A stretch of 64,000 nt of DNA from Aplectana chamaeleonis (GCA_029168955.1 JAPDOI010000710.1:240089-304088); one strand, 5' to 3'; shown: positions 21,209 to 31,503, counted from the first letter of the stretch. Numbers and translations are program-made. The notes: generated by a model not told the origin, from the sequence alone.

Positions 21209-21397
21209 GGTGCTATCTTAGCGGGGGAGGGCACTGTTGTGTAGCACTTGGCCACGCCCACTTTTCCGTGCCACAACGACTCTCCTGATGTTGGCAAGGG
21301 AGGGAAACCTCGGGTAGGTGCTCAAATTCAGTGCGGCACAGTAAAATGGGAGCGGACAACTGCACCGCACCATAGACCCCCCCGCTAAGATAGCACC
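21209..21397. mobile_element. Palindromic MITE, about 190 bp
   Basis: Terminal inverted repeat GGTGCTATCTTAGCGGGGG at 21209-21227 and its complement ending at 21397. No ORF. The target duplication is not clear, so the superfamily is not assigned. It directly abuts the next MITE. Confidence 0.75.
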
Positions 21398-21407
21398 GTG
21401 CAGTGTA

Positions 21408-21609
21408 TAGTGGAGTCCACCAAGAGTGTCTCATTTACTTATCAATAAGATGCGGTCGGCTGGGGATTAATGTGCATGAATCCCATACCAGCACGCTCGA
21501 TACCGATTGAGCGAGAGCGGTTGTGCTGCAATGAGTTTCATGTTCATTGAGCTCCAATCGACCGCTTCTCATTGAAAAGTAAATGAGACACTCTTGGTGG
21601 ACTCCACTG
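21408..21609. mobile_element. Tc1/mariner-like MITE, 202 bp
   Basis: Arms YAGTGGAGTCCACCAAGAG and its complement, extending through GTGTCTCATTTACTT. Flanked by TA at 21406-21407 and 21610-21611. TA duplication and CAGT-type ends are characteristic of Tc1/mariner. Confidence 0.85.
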
Positions 21610-21611
21610 TA

Positions 21612-22902
21612 TTATATGTCCTTTGCGTTACATTTTCATGGAGTCGGTCATGAGAAATCCTGTCCAGTTTAATAGGAAACTAACAATGGAAGTAGGAATG
21701 AAATCACCTTTTAGGAATAAGCTTTGCTGACAAAACGGACAGAAGGCAATTATCCGCTTTCTAAATGTCACTCAGAACTTCATTCCGGCCTTCCCGGTGC
21801 AAAAAAACTGCATTTGAGGCCACCCGGACACTCAAAATCGGGGCCAGATCCCGTTACGGACGACCCGCCAACCAGTCCGGGCGACCCGCTAACCCCTCAG
21901 TTGTTACCAGCCACCCGGATGACGAAAACTGCCTTCCCGGTGCAGCGAATTTGCGCGTGAATGTACGTCACGGACGACTAATCTACAATGTACAAATTTT
22001 CTCGCGACCCGATTCACCATTTCGGGCGACCCGGACGAGCAGCGGCGGGTCGCCCGGTACCAGGTTCTGGCTAATGCCATGGAGACAAAACACAAAACGA
22101 TTGACCGTGAAATAAATTGTGTTGCGTGCATCCACGTACAAGACACGCCCTTATTACGCGCAATTTTTAATAAAGGCTAAAGGCAGTAGGTAACCACCAA
22201 AAGTGTTTTTTAGAGAGTTTGCCTGTGTTTCAAGCCGGACATGGTTTTTTTTTTCGGCCCTTTTATATTCTTTGAGAGTTTTATTAGAAAGGAGGGCATT
22301 TAAGTCGATCTGCAGGGTATGTAAGGTGATGAACTTTAGATCTTTCATTATGCTTCATTTGAAAAACTCTTGATAGCAATTTTTTGGCTTGTAGCAACGT
22401 AGATTCAACAATTAGGAGTAACAATTACAATAACATAACCTACTCAGTCATAAAAGAGATAGCTAAACAACAAAATAACAGACAAATCAGTGCTTCCCAT
22501 TGAATTTCTTGGTGAGAAACCATTTTTTTCGTTCATAGACTGCATCGGCCGCCAACTAAACTAGAGCAATTCTTGTGAGCCCATGCTTTGCATGTGTAGA
22601 GGTTGGAGCAGCTAAGCCACGAAATGATGTCTCCGCTAGCAGTTTCATTTTCCACCTCTTGTTCAGTCCAAAAATGCTTTTAGCGCAAATGCTGGTACAA
22701 ATTGTACAACATCAGAGGCCCCAAACCACAGACAGTACATATTTCGACGCTTCTCATCTCAACATATGTAGAAGTGGATAAGCAGTTTAAATACGAATAA
22801 AGAGAAGTTAGAATTTCCTAAAAGCAATTAAGGTATCAGGTATTCGAATGCAGGAAGTGGATTTCACAAGAAAAACCTAATAGATGATCGACCCAACACA
22901 AG
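21612..22902. other. Unassigned sequence between MITEs
   Basis: Includes a GC-rich stretch with repeated CGACCCG/GGGCGACCCG motifs (about 21840-22065) whose short open frames are not recognisable, then AT-rich sequence. No convincing gene, repeat family or RNA. Confidence 0.45.
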
Positions 22903-23118
22903 GTCCGGATCAGGGGTGTGCGGAAATTTTTCAAAAAATTTCAGAAAACAGAAAATCGAGTTTGTCAGAAAACAGAAATCAGAAAACAGAAAGGCCAAAA
23001 CGGCCAGAAAACAGAAAACAGAAAATTTTCAGAAAAAATACTCACTGCATTTTAACTTTTTTTTCAAGAGGAAGGAGAGTGTATTTCTGAACATCTTTGC
23101 TATACCTGTAATACAATA

Positions 23119-23355
23119 CAGTTGACCGCAATGTTACTAGGACATGGTGCGATTGCGGACTCGCAATAAATTACGGTACAATCTGGCACTTTGCCAGATT
23201 TCGTCATCGATCGGCGTCAACCGTCGTCTCTCTGCTCACGAGAATATCAGCTGTGGCGCTGATCGATGACGAAATCTGGCAAAATGCCAGATTCTACCGT
23301 AGTTTTAGTGCGAGTCCGCAACCGCACCATGTCCAGTTAACATTGCGGTCAACTG
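23119..23355. mobile_element. Tc1/mariner-like palindromic MITE, 237 bp
   Basis: Near-perfect palindrome, ends CAGTTGACCGCAATGTTA and complement, TA at 23117-23118 and 23356-23357. The arms include AATCTGGCA and CGTCATCGATC. Nested in the 4.1-kb hAT-like element. Confidence 0.88.
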
Positions 23356-23756
23356 TATCTACGAGTCTGGACAATTAACTAATAAGACATTGATAGTAGC
23401 GATGGCACGTCAATGACAGGTCTCTTTGAGAGTTTTAGCCGAGAATTAGCTCACTAAGCTCCACAGCGGTTCTTGATGTGCTATTTCTCAAATCTTTCTT
23501 GATTGTTTCTGGATTATTAGGCGGCCAAGATCATGTTGTTCACGAAATAGCCTAGAAGTAGCCGAGCAATAACGGAGAAATAACCAAGACGTGACAGGCA
23601 CACCAACACGCGACGCGGCGTTTCCCGGCTCGCCGAGCAGCCGCCTTGGCCTCCTGCAGCTCGGCGGGCCTCCTGGTGCTAGGCGTGGTCCAACTAGGTT
23701 AGTTGAACCAACAGAGGTGTTGACATCCAAATCATGCCTCAGGAATGCGTCGTGTA

Positions 23757-23973
23757 CAGTTCAACTCCGTATTGCCGTTCAGTCCGCAAAGTGCACGCTG
23801 ATTGCGGAAGCGTGCTGCGGCGCGGTTGCGAGTGTCCTCAGACATGGATGTATGGATGTATTGGTGCCCAGGTGATCCGCCATCCCTGTCTGAGATACTT
23901 GCAACCGCCCCGCAGCACGCTTTCGGAATCAACGTGCAGTTTGCGGACTGAACGGCAATGCGGAGTTGAACTG
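23757..23973. mobile_element. Tc1/mariner-like palindromic MITE, 217 bp
   Basis: Ends CAGTTCAACTCCG and complement, TA at 23755-23756 and 23974-23975. The long arms also pair GCCGTTCAGTCCGCAAA and GCGTGCTGCGG with the opposite side. Ends resemble the MITE at 23119 (CAGTT-) but the interiors differ. Confidence 0.87.
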
Positions 23974-23992
23974 TAACGTCGGCGTGTATCCG

Positions 23993-24103
23993 GAAGAGAC
24001 TTCACGTTGACTGCTGAAGGTTGGCGCAATTTCGGTGCCATATGTTATAACATCGGTGCACCGGGTTTGCGCCAACCTCCAATGGGGAACGCAAAGTCTC
24101 TTC
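23993..24103. repeat. Hairpin, 111 bp
   Basis: GAAGAGACTT at 23993 pairs with AAGTCTCTTC ending at 24103; an inner arm AGGTTGGCGCAA pairs with TTGCGCCAACCT around GTTATAAC. Probably another small MITE. Confidence 0.7.
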
Positions 24104-24317
24104 AGGATCCATGCCGACCATACATCCCTTGGAGAGCATTATTTGGCGTCCAATTCGCGGCGAACATTTTTTGGCGGTTATTTCTAGGCTATTACGCGGC
24201 AAACAGCTACTTCCCGACCATTTTCCGGCTATCACGCAGAAAGCAGGCATTTCTTGGCTATTTATTGTCTATTGATCGGGTGAATTTCGCAGAAAATGCC
24301 TGTACGTCAGCACAGTA

Positions 24318-24488
24318 GGGGTTGCATCCCTCGTTGTCAACAGCTTCAGCTGACAGCTAACAGCAGCAGTTGTTATTGATATCGAGGGGTTGAACCCCAG
24401 CAAGTGTTGGAATCATATGCCACTGTCAGCAGCAGCTGCTGCTGACAGCGAGGGTTTGCACTCGATCTTTGCCCTGGGATGCAACCCC
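24318..24488. mobile_element. TA-flanked palindromic MITE, 171 bp
   Basis: Ends GGGGTTGCATCCC and complement, TA at 24316-24317 and 24489-24490. The interior has CAGCAG/GCTGCTG-rich complementary stretches. Confidence 0.78.
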
Positions 24489-24703
24489 TATTGTGCCGGA
24501 GTACTGAGTAGGTGAGCATGGTTCGCGATAAAATCAGTTGCTGAGTTCTCTTCATGATAATGCAGGTTTCACCATCACAAAAGGGAGAAAAGTGAAAAGT
24601 TGTAGGAGAAACGCACAAAAACAGCTTAGAACAGCTATTTGGTGGGTGTTCGCAAGCCCCAACTAACACGATTCATATAAGTGCTGGTTTTTTCGTTTAG
24701 CAA

Positions 24704-24854
24704 CCTATTCATGCTTTTCCGGAAGCGGCAAATGCCGCGCAACATCAGTAGAAAAATGAGAAAACAGATGTTTGATACCGTTACCGAGCATCTGATTTCT
24801 CATTTTTCTAGTGATAATCCGCGGCATTTGCCGCCTCGCAAATGTATGAATAGG
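24704..24854. mobile_element. Palindromic MITE, about 151 bp
   Basis: CCTATTCAT, GCGGCAAATGCCGCG and AGAAAAATGAGAAA each recur in inverted order on the other arm. No clear target duplication. Confidence 0.72.
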
Positions 24855-25137
24855 GTGTAACAGCAAGGCGGAAGACGGCAGAACAAACATACATAGAAAT
24901 TTAGTTAATTGTGGGTAAGGTGACAATCAGCAATATTCTGTTCCTGAGCGTTTTTCCTCTGAGTTTTCACCTATTTTCACTTTTATGATTTTATTTGATT
25001 TATTACACGGTAGAACCGTGTCAAAGACAACAACAGAATAATAAAAGCACTAAAATCAGTCGAACAACAATAAACAAATGGATCAACTGACTATTAGGCA
25101 TACATCGGCACCATCAAGAAAAGAAATCTTACAAACA

Positions 25138-26373
25138 TTACTCATGGGACAACAGATAACACTCAAGTGTCTTTTTGAATTCACTTAGTTTCCCCATTAT
25201 CAAACCTGACCGAAGTAGTTTATTGAATTCAGACCCCGCTCTATTGACAAAGAAGTGCTGTCGTACGTTCCGCCTGGCCCCAATGAGGCCCAATTTCACC
25301 GGTGCTCCCCTAGTGGTTGATGGTCTAAGGTTGAACAGCCGGCTAGCCTTGATACCAGCACTCCCATGAATGATCTTATACATCAATATCATATCAAACC
25401 TTCTTCTCCTGCGCTCTAGAGTGGTTAGGCCCAGTTTGGCGTTTCTGGTGACATGACACACGTTGCGATCCGTCTGAAACCACGATGTCCGGAAGTAAAC
25501 TCTACGTGTGAAAGTATTCTGGATTTTCTCAAGAGCGTCGATGGATCCTTTTTTGTATGGATTAAAAACTACCGTACCATACTCCATTAGTGGACGTACG
25601 TACGTTTTATACACCTCGGTCAGCACGTTTGCATTAGTAGTTGATAGTGCTCGAAACGCGCAGTGCATCATCCTATTAGCCGTGGACGCAACCTGGAGGC
25701 AGTGATCATCGAAATTAAGATCGTCCTTGATAAGAAAACCAAGGTCCTTAATCTCGCTGACCTCGCTCAACTGCAAACCGTCGATAGTATAGAAGCCACT
25801 AACTCGCCTCTTACCAAGCTTCATCACTTTAGTCTTTTCGCTGGAAAGCGGCAATTTCCATTCATTCGACCATTTGGCTACATCATTGAGAGCTTTTTGC
25901 AAACACTCCGAATCCTCCATTGTCAAAATAGGTTTATACAACTTAAAGTCATCAGCGAATGCCGAACAGCCGACGTTGTTCAAGGATATGATCGAGGGAA
26001 GTTCATACGTATAGATATTAAAGAGAATTGGTGAAAGCATTCCCCCCTGAGGAACACCACTAAGGACTGCAAAGGGAGAGGAGAACGTACTATTAAGCCT
26101 GACCCTGAAAGTTCTACCCGTGAGAAAAGCACGAATCCAAGCCACTATACGCGGATGGATACCCACTATTTCCAGTTTGTTTACTAATTTGCGATGAGAA
26201 ACTCTGTCAAATGCCTTGGAAAAATCAAGGTAAATAACATCCACACCTATATCTTTGTCCAGCGCACGCGTCCAATCATCAAGTGACTCCAGCATAGCCG
26301 AAATTGTCGATTTACCCTTTTGAAAACCATGTTGGTGTTCCGAAATGATGGAGTGCTCCTCTAGATGAGCCAT
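25138..26373 (-). CDS. LINE reverse transcriptase, C-terminal part (FADD type)
   Basis: 411 open codons. RT blocks: HQHGFQKGKSTISAMLES (13-30), VIYLDFSKAFDRVSH (46-60), VLSGVPQGGMLSPILFNIY (103-121) and SAFADDFKLY (137-146, catalytic FADD 139-142). The thumb/C-terminal region follows: VYKTYVRPLMEYGTVVFNPY, IQNTFTRRVYFR, TTLERRRRRFDMILMYKIIH. This style is typical of Jockey/CR1-superfamily LINEs. The frame is continuous to its stop at 25138, so the C-terminus is intact. The true N-terminus continues in another frame upstream. Confidence 0.9.
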   Translation of the reverse strand: MAHLEEHSIISEHQHGFQKGKSTISAMLESLDDWTRALDKDIGVDVIYLDFSKAFDRVSHRKLVNKLEIVGIHPRIVAWIRAFLTGRTFRVRLNSTFSSPFAVLSGVPQGGMLSPILFNIYTYELPSIISLNNVGCSAFADDFKLYKPILTMEDSECLQKALNDVAKWSNEWKLPLSSEKTKVMKLGKRRVSGFYTIDGLQLSEVSEIKDLGFLIKDDLNFDDHCLQVASTANRMMHCAFRALSTTNANVLTEVYKTYVRPLMEYGTVVFNPYKKGSIDALEKIQNTFTRRVYFRTSWFQTDRNVCHVTRNAKLGLTTLERRRRRFDMILMYKIIHGSAGIKASRLFNLRPSTTRGAPVKLGLIGARRNVRQHFFVNRAGSEFNKLLRSGLIMGKLSEFKKTLECYLLSHE

Positions 26374-26762
26374 AATTCTTTTTTTATTACTTTTTCGAAA
26401 AGCCTTGCAAAGATAGACGTAATACTGATGGGACGGTAATTGTTGGGATCAGAAAATGGCTTCTTCTTTGGTATAGGAGTAACAAAGGATGTACGCCATC
26501 TACTCGGAACATCTCCACGCATAAAATTCAGGTTGAAAATATGTGCAAGTGGGCTAACTATGATATCAATCACCTTTTTAATGAAACATAATGGTATGTG
26601 ATCCGGCGTATCAGAAAACGAACTAGGCCATTTGGCTAGTAGCTCCGACAATTCCCCCGGGTGAAACCATACAGAGTCAGGCATGACAGGAAAAAGAGAA
26701 GGACTAACAAGTTCATCCAGGTCAGTATCCTCAAGGAAAGCCTTCCTAAACGCATTTGCCAA
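26361..26762 (-). pseudogene. LINE reverse transcriptase, N-terminal part (frameshifted)
   Basis: DHIPLCFIKKVIDIIVSPLA, VPSRWRTSFVTPIPKKKP and NNYRPISITSIFARLFEKVI are the first RT blocks. They join the downstream frame if one A is restored in the A7 run at about 26376-26383 (VIKK then IMAHLEEHS). The endonuclease upstream is absent. Confidence 0.87.
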
Positions 26763-27007
26763 AACTTGAACTTTATGGTGATCATGTCTACCATTTCATG
26801 AGGATACCATAACAACCGTTTCTTATGGTAAACCCTACCTTTAGCAGCAATCGCACCATTGAACGCAAGTAGTACCTCCGCTGTTCCACAGATCCGGATT
26901 TCGTTGATTTTTTTGTTTTTCGCAGATTTTTCAGAAAACAGAAATCAGAAAGGCCAAAACGGCCAGAAAACAGAAAACAGAAATTTCCGCACACCCCTGG
27001 TCCGGAT

Positions 27008-28163
27008 GCCGTTCGCAAAAGAAAACTAGTGAGATTTCCCAGTAATAGTATTAATAGCGCACAGAAACTAATGTTAGAGAGGAATAGGATAGGAAAATAC
27101 GCTTTGTTATAGACTTTCTCACTCATTTTAAGGCGGTCGAAGTAAGGCTTATTGCGCTTATCATGTCAAAATCTTCTCATCATTGCTGTGTTTGCCATCA
27201 CCGACCGCTCCGCTGCTTCCACCGCACAAACTCTTCCCGGCCTGCTAGGCTTTTAAAACAATGAAGTTCTGAATTCCATAAAATAAAACATCATCATATG
27301 GCGCATTAAAAGCTCAACAGTGCTAACCAAGTCAACAGAGCCGAAAATCAAACAAAAAAAAATTAAACCATCAATCAACAAACAAGAACAAGGAGAGCTG
27401 AAAACTTACAAACAAGACAAGCTGTCCAGCCTTCGTTAGGAGCTCAGACTCATGATGATGCGATAATCCCTATTTCTTCCTCCGTACCGCGCTTCTCGCG
27501 TCCCTTAAATAACTCTTGCTGAAATATATCAGGCGAGTTTAAAGACAAACATGTAAAACCTCAAGCGGAATCGATAAGAGCAGCAATGGAAAATCACTCA
27601 ATATATAAGGAAAGAGATAGAAGACGTTCTAAAACTTTAGCAAAACAACTCTGAATGATGTTCCCGAGTACTAAACGCTAAGTAAATAGGAGCATATCGC
27701 AGAACTGCGGCCATGTTACGTAAAGATACCTCTAGTCGCCGTCGCGCGGCGCGGCGAGGTGTGATGGAGCGCGCTTGTCACACCACGCACACATACACAC
27801 ACACCGCTAATCGCATAGTGGTGAGGCCAATGCTGGCAGAGTTTTGATTAATATCGCATACCTTTTTTCTAGGATACATTTTTAGCCCAAATACTGACAT
27901 TGGATCCATTATTAGAGCTAATTTTCAATTGTAGTGGAAAGCGACCACGCCAACACCTGCTGAACTAACAGCACCTGGGTATTTCGTTAATGATGACAAC
28001 TTGCTCATTCACAGGCATTTTCACGGATTTACGCTTCTTTCCTCAACACGTGTTCAATGATGTATCCAACATTACCTTCTAAATGTATCAAAACATATTA
28101 TATAGGCTCGCGAAAATCAGTAATTAACAACACATTTCTTCATGAGAAAGTTTGTTTATGAGT
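27008..28163. other. Low-complexity to unique sequence, no gene recognised
   Basis: AT-rich, with a GC-rich island near 27737-27775 and a CA-rich run near 27780. About 27120-27220 is an inverted copy of 30680-30782 (see that entry). No ORF or RNA supported. Confidence 0.45.
27120..27220 (+). repeat. Dispersed repeat, copy 1 (inverted partner at 30680)
   Basis: About 100 bp (CATTTTAAGGCGGTCGAAG, then CTTATCATGTCAAAATCTTC, then GACCGACCGCTCCGCTGC-like) matches the reverse complement of 30680-30782 with scattered differences. The partner lies inside the 2.26-kb hAT-like element, so this is a dispersed family rather than one element's terminal repeats. Confidence 0.75.
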
Positions 28164-28420
28164 TCATGCTATGGGATGCAATTTTTGATAACCCAGTTCT
28201 ATGTTAAGCTGAGCTCCAGTTATCTCCTCCTCTGCGGGCAAATTCACTTCCTCTAGATGCTGTGGTTCCGTCTCAGGAGAATCCCTTTCCAGCTCGTCGG
28301 CTTCCAAGTCAAAATCGCAAACGTCAACAGTACTGTCCTGCTGATCTAGGTCGCCATAGGTCTTAACGGCATGCCTATGCTTACAGGAAATGCCCGTTCT
28401 ATTATCTTGGCACGTGCAGA
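28164..28420 (-). pseudogene. Coding fragment with SWIM-like zinc motif
   Basis: An open frame on the minus strand reads CTCQDNRTGISCKHRHAVKT, then an acidic tail (DVCDFDLEADELERDSPETE) to a stop at 28164. C-x-C-x8-C-x-H fits the SWIM zinc-binding pattern (CxCx(n)CxH) found in MULE transposases and some host regulators. The frame enters a 134-bp palindrome at its 5' side, so it is broken there. It may be a transposase remnant or a disrupted host exon; neither can be settled here. Confidence 0.4.
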
Positions 28421-28423
28421 ATA

Positions 28424-28557
28424 TAGTTGTACACGAACGGAATTTTCGAAAAATTTTCGAAAGATTTTTCGAAAATTTTTTCGTTCGTTCGAAGTTTTTC
28501 GAACGAAAAAATTCCGATTTTTGTTCGTTCGACATTTTTTTCGAAATTGTACAACTA
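28424..28557. mobile_element. AT-rich palindromic MITE, 134 bp
   Basis: TAGTTGTAC at 28424 and GTACAACTA ending at 28557. The interior is runs of TTTTCGAA and AATTTTCG, giving strong hairpin potential. Open frames through it (NFRKIFRKFFEN-like) are by-products of the period. Probably TA-flanked. Confidence 0.75.
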
Positions 28558-29112
28558 TCTCAGATAGTCGGTGGTACTCGGACGCCGCCGATGCGGAGCT
28601 CGGACGCTCCCACAGCGACGTCTGGCCTGGAGGACGGGCGCTCACCGGCCACAGAGCCTTCTCGGACGCCGACCTCTACCAAATTTTGGCGGTGAGCGCC
28701 CCTTCACGCTATTGTAGGTTTTTCGTGATGCTTCATGACGAAGCGCTAAAGTTGTTAGGAAACAAGCCGTAAGGCCTGTTTCCTACAAAATTTGCCTAGG
28801 AGGCTTCAGTCCCCCAGGCCTCCCTTCCTTTTAGGGTCATCTCGGCAATATCAAGACTTTGCTTTGCCCTTTAACGACCATTAATCGGCCGACCACCTAA
28901 CCCCCACGCGTTCCGTATACAGCGCGGGTTTGCACTAATCCTTCAACATGTACTCTCGTGTTGGTCGCTTGACGGTTGTTGGTCTGCGTCCGGGAAAATC
29001 GACATAGCCGTGTCGCTAGGGGAGCTACCGGTCTGCGTCTCTCATCCCGCTCACTCCAAGGTGCGCTCACCGGACACGACAACTAGAAGTCGGCGTCCGA
29101 GTACCGCCGACT
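28558..29112. other. GC-richer sequence, no gene recognised
   Basis: GC-richer than its surroundings. CGGACGCC and ACCGCCGA motifs recur at 28570-28670 and near 29090-29110, partly in inverted order. No supported ORF. Could be a decayed element. Confidence 0.4.
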
Positions 29113-29599
29113 GTCTGAGACAGGGCTGGGCACGCGTCCCGGCATACCGATTCTGAATATGCACCCCCCTTAGCTCGGTAATTTTTAGGCACCCCCTTAT
29201 GGGAAATAGAAATCGGCTGTTTTCCGAATAGTTGGACAGCCATGATCTTGACTTCCTGATTTTAATAAACAAGAATGTAAAAAAAACACTGAATAGAGAA
29301 AATTCTGAAATGGCAACAAAAAGGGTAGTGTAATTTCTGAACTTCAAAACAACCCCATGAGGAAAATTTGTTAGTAAGACGGTAAGTTGTGAAAAAAGAT
29401 AAAACAATTTTCATTACAAAACAATTGAGTAATTACAATAAACAGAACTACTACTACTGCGATAATTAATGTTTTCTGTCGAATGTTTTCATAAACCTAT
29501 GAAGGATTAGTTAATCTGTGTTTCATTGTTCTGATGTGGAAATCAGAACTATTTTGTGTTGTGGAACAATGTTAGGATTCATGTGATTCGTAGGGAGTA

Positions 29600-30473
29600 G
29601 AAAACCCGAGTTTTACCCTCCTAAAATGCCGCTATCCCTTAAAAAATCGGCTTGCCGTGCGATACGGTGTTTGTACGCAGCTACACAACGCACACGGGAA
29701 TGGACGCGCACACAATATTAATAAAAAATGTATTTTATTACAGAACGGGGAGGAGAAAAGCATTGAAACTGAAGGAAATGGAAGATGGTAAAGGTACTCT
29801 ATTCTGGATGTAATCACTTTAGAAATTTAATGTAAATAAACAAAGTTAGAGCGGGTGCAAATATTTAGCTGTGATAAGGTTCATTCAAACGAACCTAGTT
29901 GATCAAAACTAGCATTAAACTGAGAGCAAAGGACATTGTGAGAAAGAAGAGAATCTGGCGAACATTTTAGCATTAATGTGACCGGTTTTTAATGTGATTT
30001 AAGGACCTTAAATCTCGTCCCGGTTTTACCCCGAAAACCGGGACAAAACCGGGACGAGTTTTAAGGTCCTTAAATCACATTGAATATCAAACATATTGCT
30101 ATTAAAATGTTTGCCAGATTCTCATCTTTCTCGCAATGCTCTTAGTTCTCATAATTATGGGTTTTTTTAATCAACTAGGTTCATTTGAATGAACCTTATT
30201 ATGTCCAAAAAATTCACTCCGCTCCAACATAGTTTGTTTACATTAAATTTCTATACTGTATACATTGAAAGAATCCTATTTCTGCCTGCTTCCATTTACT
30301 CCAGTTTCAATCATTTTCTCCGCCTGGTTCTGTAATAAAATGCATTTTTTAATTAATATTGCGTGCGCGTCCACTCCAGTGCGCGTTGTGTAGCTGCGGA
30401 CAAACACCAGATCGCACGGCTAGCCTAGTTTATAAGAGATTGCGGCATTCAAGGTGAATAAAACTCGGGTTTT
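29600..30473. repeat. Large foldback palindrome, about 0.87 kb
   Basis: Arms of about 390 bp. AAAACCCGAGTTTTA, GCAGCTACACAACGC, GTGGACGCGCACRCAATATT and AAGGTTCATTCAAACGAACC on the left recur inverted on the right, at roughly 80-85% identity by eye. The centre, 29991-30081, is a tighter hairpin (AATGTGATTTAAGG, CGTCCCGGTTTT) that may be a separate later insertion. Confidence 0.85.
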
Positions 30474-30679
30474 TATGATCAGGGTACTTCTCAATGAGGA
30501 CGGCACGGTCATTCGCTTCTTTCATAGTAACTTGCAGTCTTCAATTTTTACAGCTGGCGCTCTTCATAAGTCACATTCTCATGAATAAAAATCTATTGAC
30601 TAGTGGTGATGCTGACTGTGCTATCTGTACTTTTAAACTGTCGAAATAAATCCTAGCCTGCTCGGACGAGTCCGGGCAG

Positions 30680-30782
30680 AGCAAGCAGCGGAGCGGTCGG
30701 TCATGGCAAAGTATAACAGTGATAAGAAGATTTTGACATGATAAGCCCGATAAACCTTGCTTCGACCGGCTCAAAATGAGCG
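30680..30782 (-). repeat. Dispersed repeat, copy 2 (inverted partner at 27120)
   Basis: Reverse complement of the block at 27120-27220, found here inside the 2.26-kb hAT-like element. Confidence 0.75.
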
Positions 30783-31213
30783 ACCTAGGCTATACATCAG
30801 TTCGCTAATCTTTTTTCGAACTTGAATGATAGTTTTCCTGGGCGCTGTCTTAGTATCTTTGCCTCGAATCGGTAGCCACCCGCGTAATCAATGAACGTTG
30901 CATCAAAGAAACATGACACCACATCAATCCTTACTTGCTGCAAGATAACAGAGTAGTGTTTAATCCTTCATCGAAACAAACTTTGACAGCAACTATGAAT
31001 TATTGCGAAAACAATCTGCATCTCTATCAATACTTTGATTTCTTTCAGTGTTCGACTCAAAAAGCGGGGAAGAAGATATGACAAATTAGAAGAATAGTGC
31101 GTATTATTTTTTTCCTGAAATTCGACAGAACATGCACTTCGTTCTTTTTTTGGTGTTCGGTTTAGGCACCCCCCCTTTTGCCCTCTCTGCAACGTCTAAT
31201 ATGCACCCCCTAA

Positions 31214-31349
31214 GGGGCCGAATAGACTCCCGCCGCTGAAAGACGCGGCAGCTTGCAATAAAGGGGAATCGATCGTGCGGCGCCGCATGATCGATACTCC
31301 TCCATTGCATGCTGCCGCGCCTTTCCACGGCGGGAGTCTATTCGGACCC
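31214..31349. mobile_element. PIF/Harbinger-like MITE, 136 bp
   Basis: Ends GGGGCCGAATAGACTCCCGC and complement; TAA at 31211-31213 and 31350-31352. Three-base TWA duplication with GG-starting ends fits PIF/Harbinger. The centre is GTGCGGCGCCGCATG. Confidence 0.82.
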
Positions 31350-31503
31350 TAAGGTTAAGCGGGACGCGTGCCCAGCCCTGGTCTGAGATAGTGCAGAACT
31401 GCGGCGACCACCAATGCCGTTCGAACCCTTTGGCGGTTGCGACGCGGCTTCGAATGGAGCGCGAAAGTGCGTTTCGTGGCGTTTGCAGCAGTATTACATA
31501 CAT

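Larger units (their letters stand above)
24985..26890 (-). mobile_element. 5'-truncated LINE, second lineage
   Basis: A LINE unlike the CR1-like family upstream: it has a FADD catalytic box and a different C-terminus. It occupies the interior of the 4.1-kb hAT-like element. Only the RT half and C-terminus remain. The 3' UTR ends in AATAAATCAAATAAAATC-like A-rich sequence near 24985. The 5' limit is between 26762 and about 26890 and could not be fixed. Confidence 0.85.
22911..26999. mobile_element. hAT-like non-autonomous element, 4,089 bp, with nested insertions
   Basis: Begins CAGGGGTGTGCGGAAATTT at 22911 and ends with its complement at 26999. Exact 8-bp target duplication GTCCGGAT at 22903-22910 and 27000-27007. 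Both ends carry the same subterminal block built from CAGAAAACAGAAA repeats around GGCCAAAACGGCC (about 22952-23030 and 26930-26980), in direct orientation. No transposase ORF. The interior is largely later insertions: at least two TA-flanked MITEs, three other palindromes and a LINE. Confidence 0.9.
29121..31380. mobile_element. hAT-like non-autonomous element, 2,260 bp
   Basis: Begins CAGGGCTGGGCACGCGTCC and ends with its complement. Exact 8-bp target duplication GTCTGAGA at 29113-29120 and 31381-31388. No transposase. The core is a large palindrome (29600-30473), and a Harbinger-like MITE sits near the right end. Sequence on both sides of that MITE (CACCCCCTTA-like) mirrors the left terminus. 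Confidence 0.9.

Noticed and set aside
28346..28772. Several 100-130 codon ORFs across 28.35-28.77 kb
   Set aside because: They read through the AT-rich palindrome at 28424-28557, whose TTTTCGAA periodicity yields low-complexity F/R/K/N peptides. Only the short SWIM-like tail is kept, as a low-confidence fragment.
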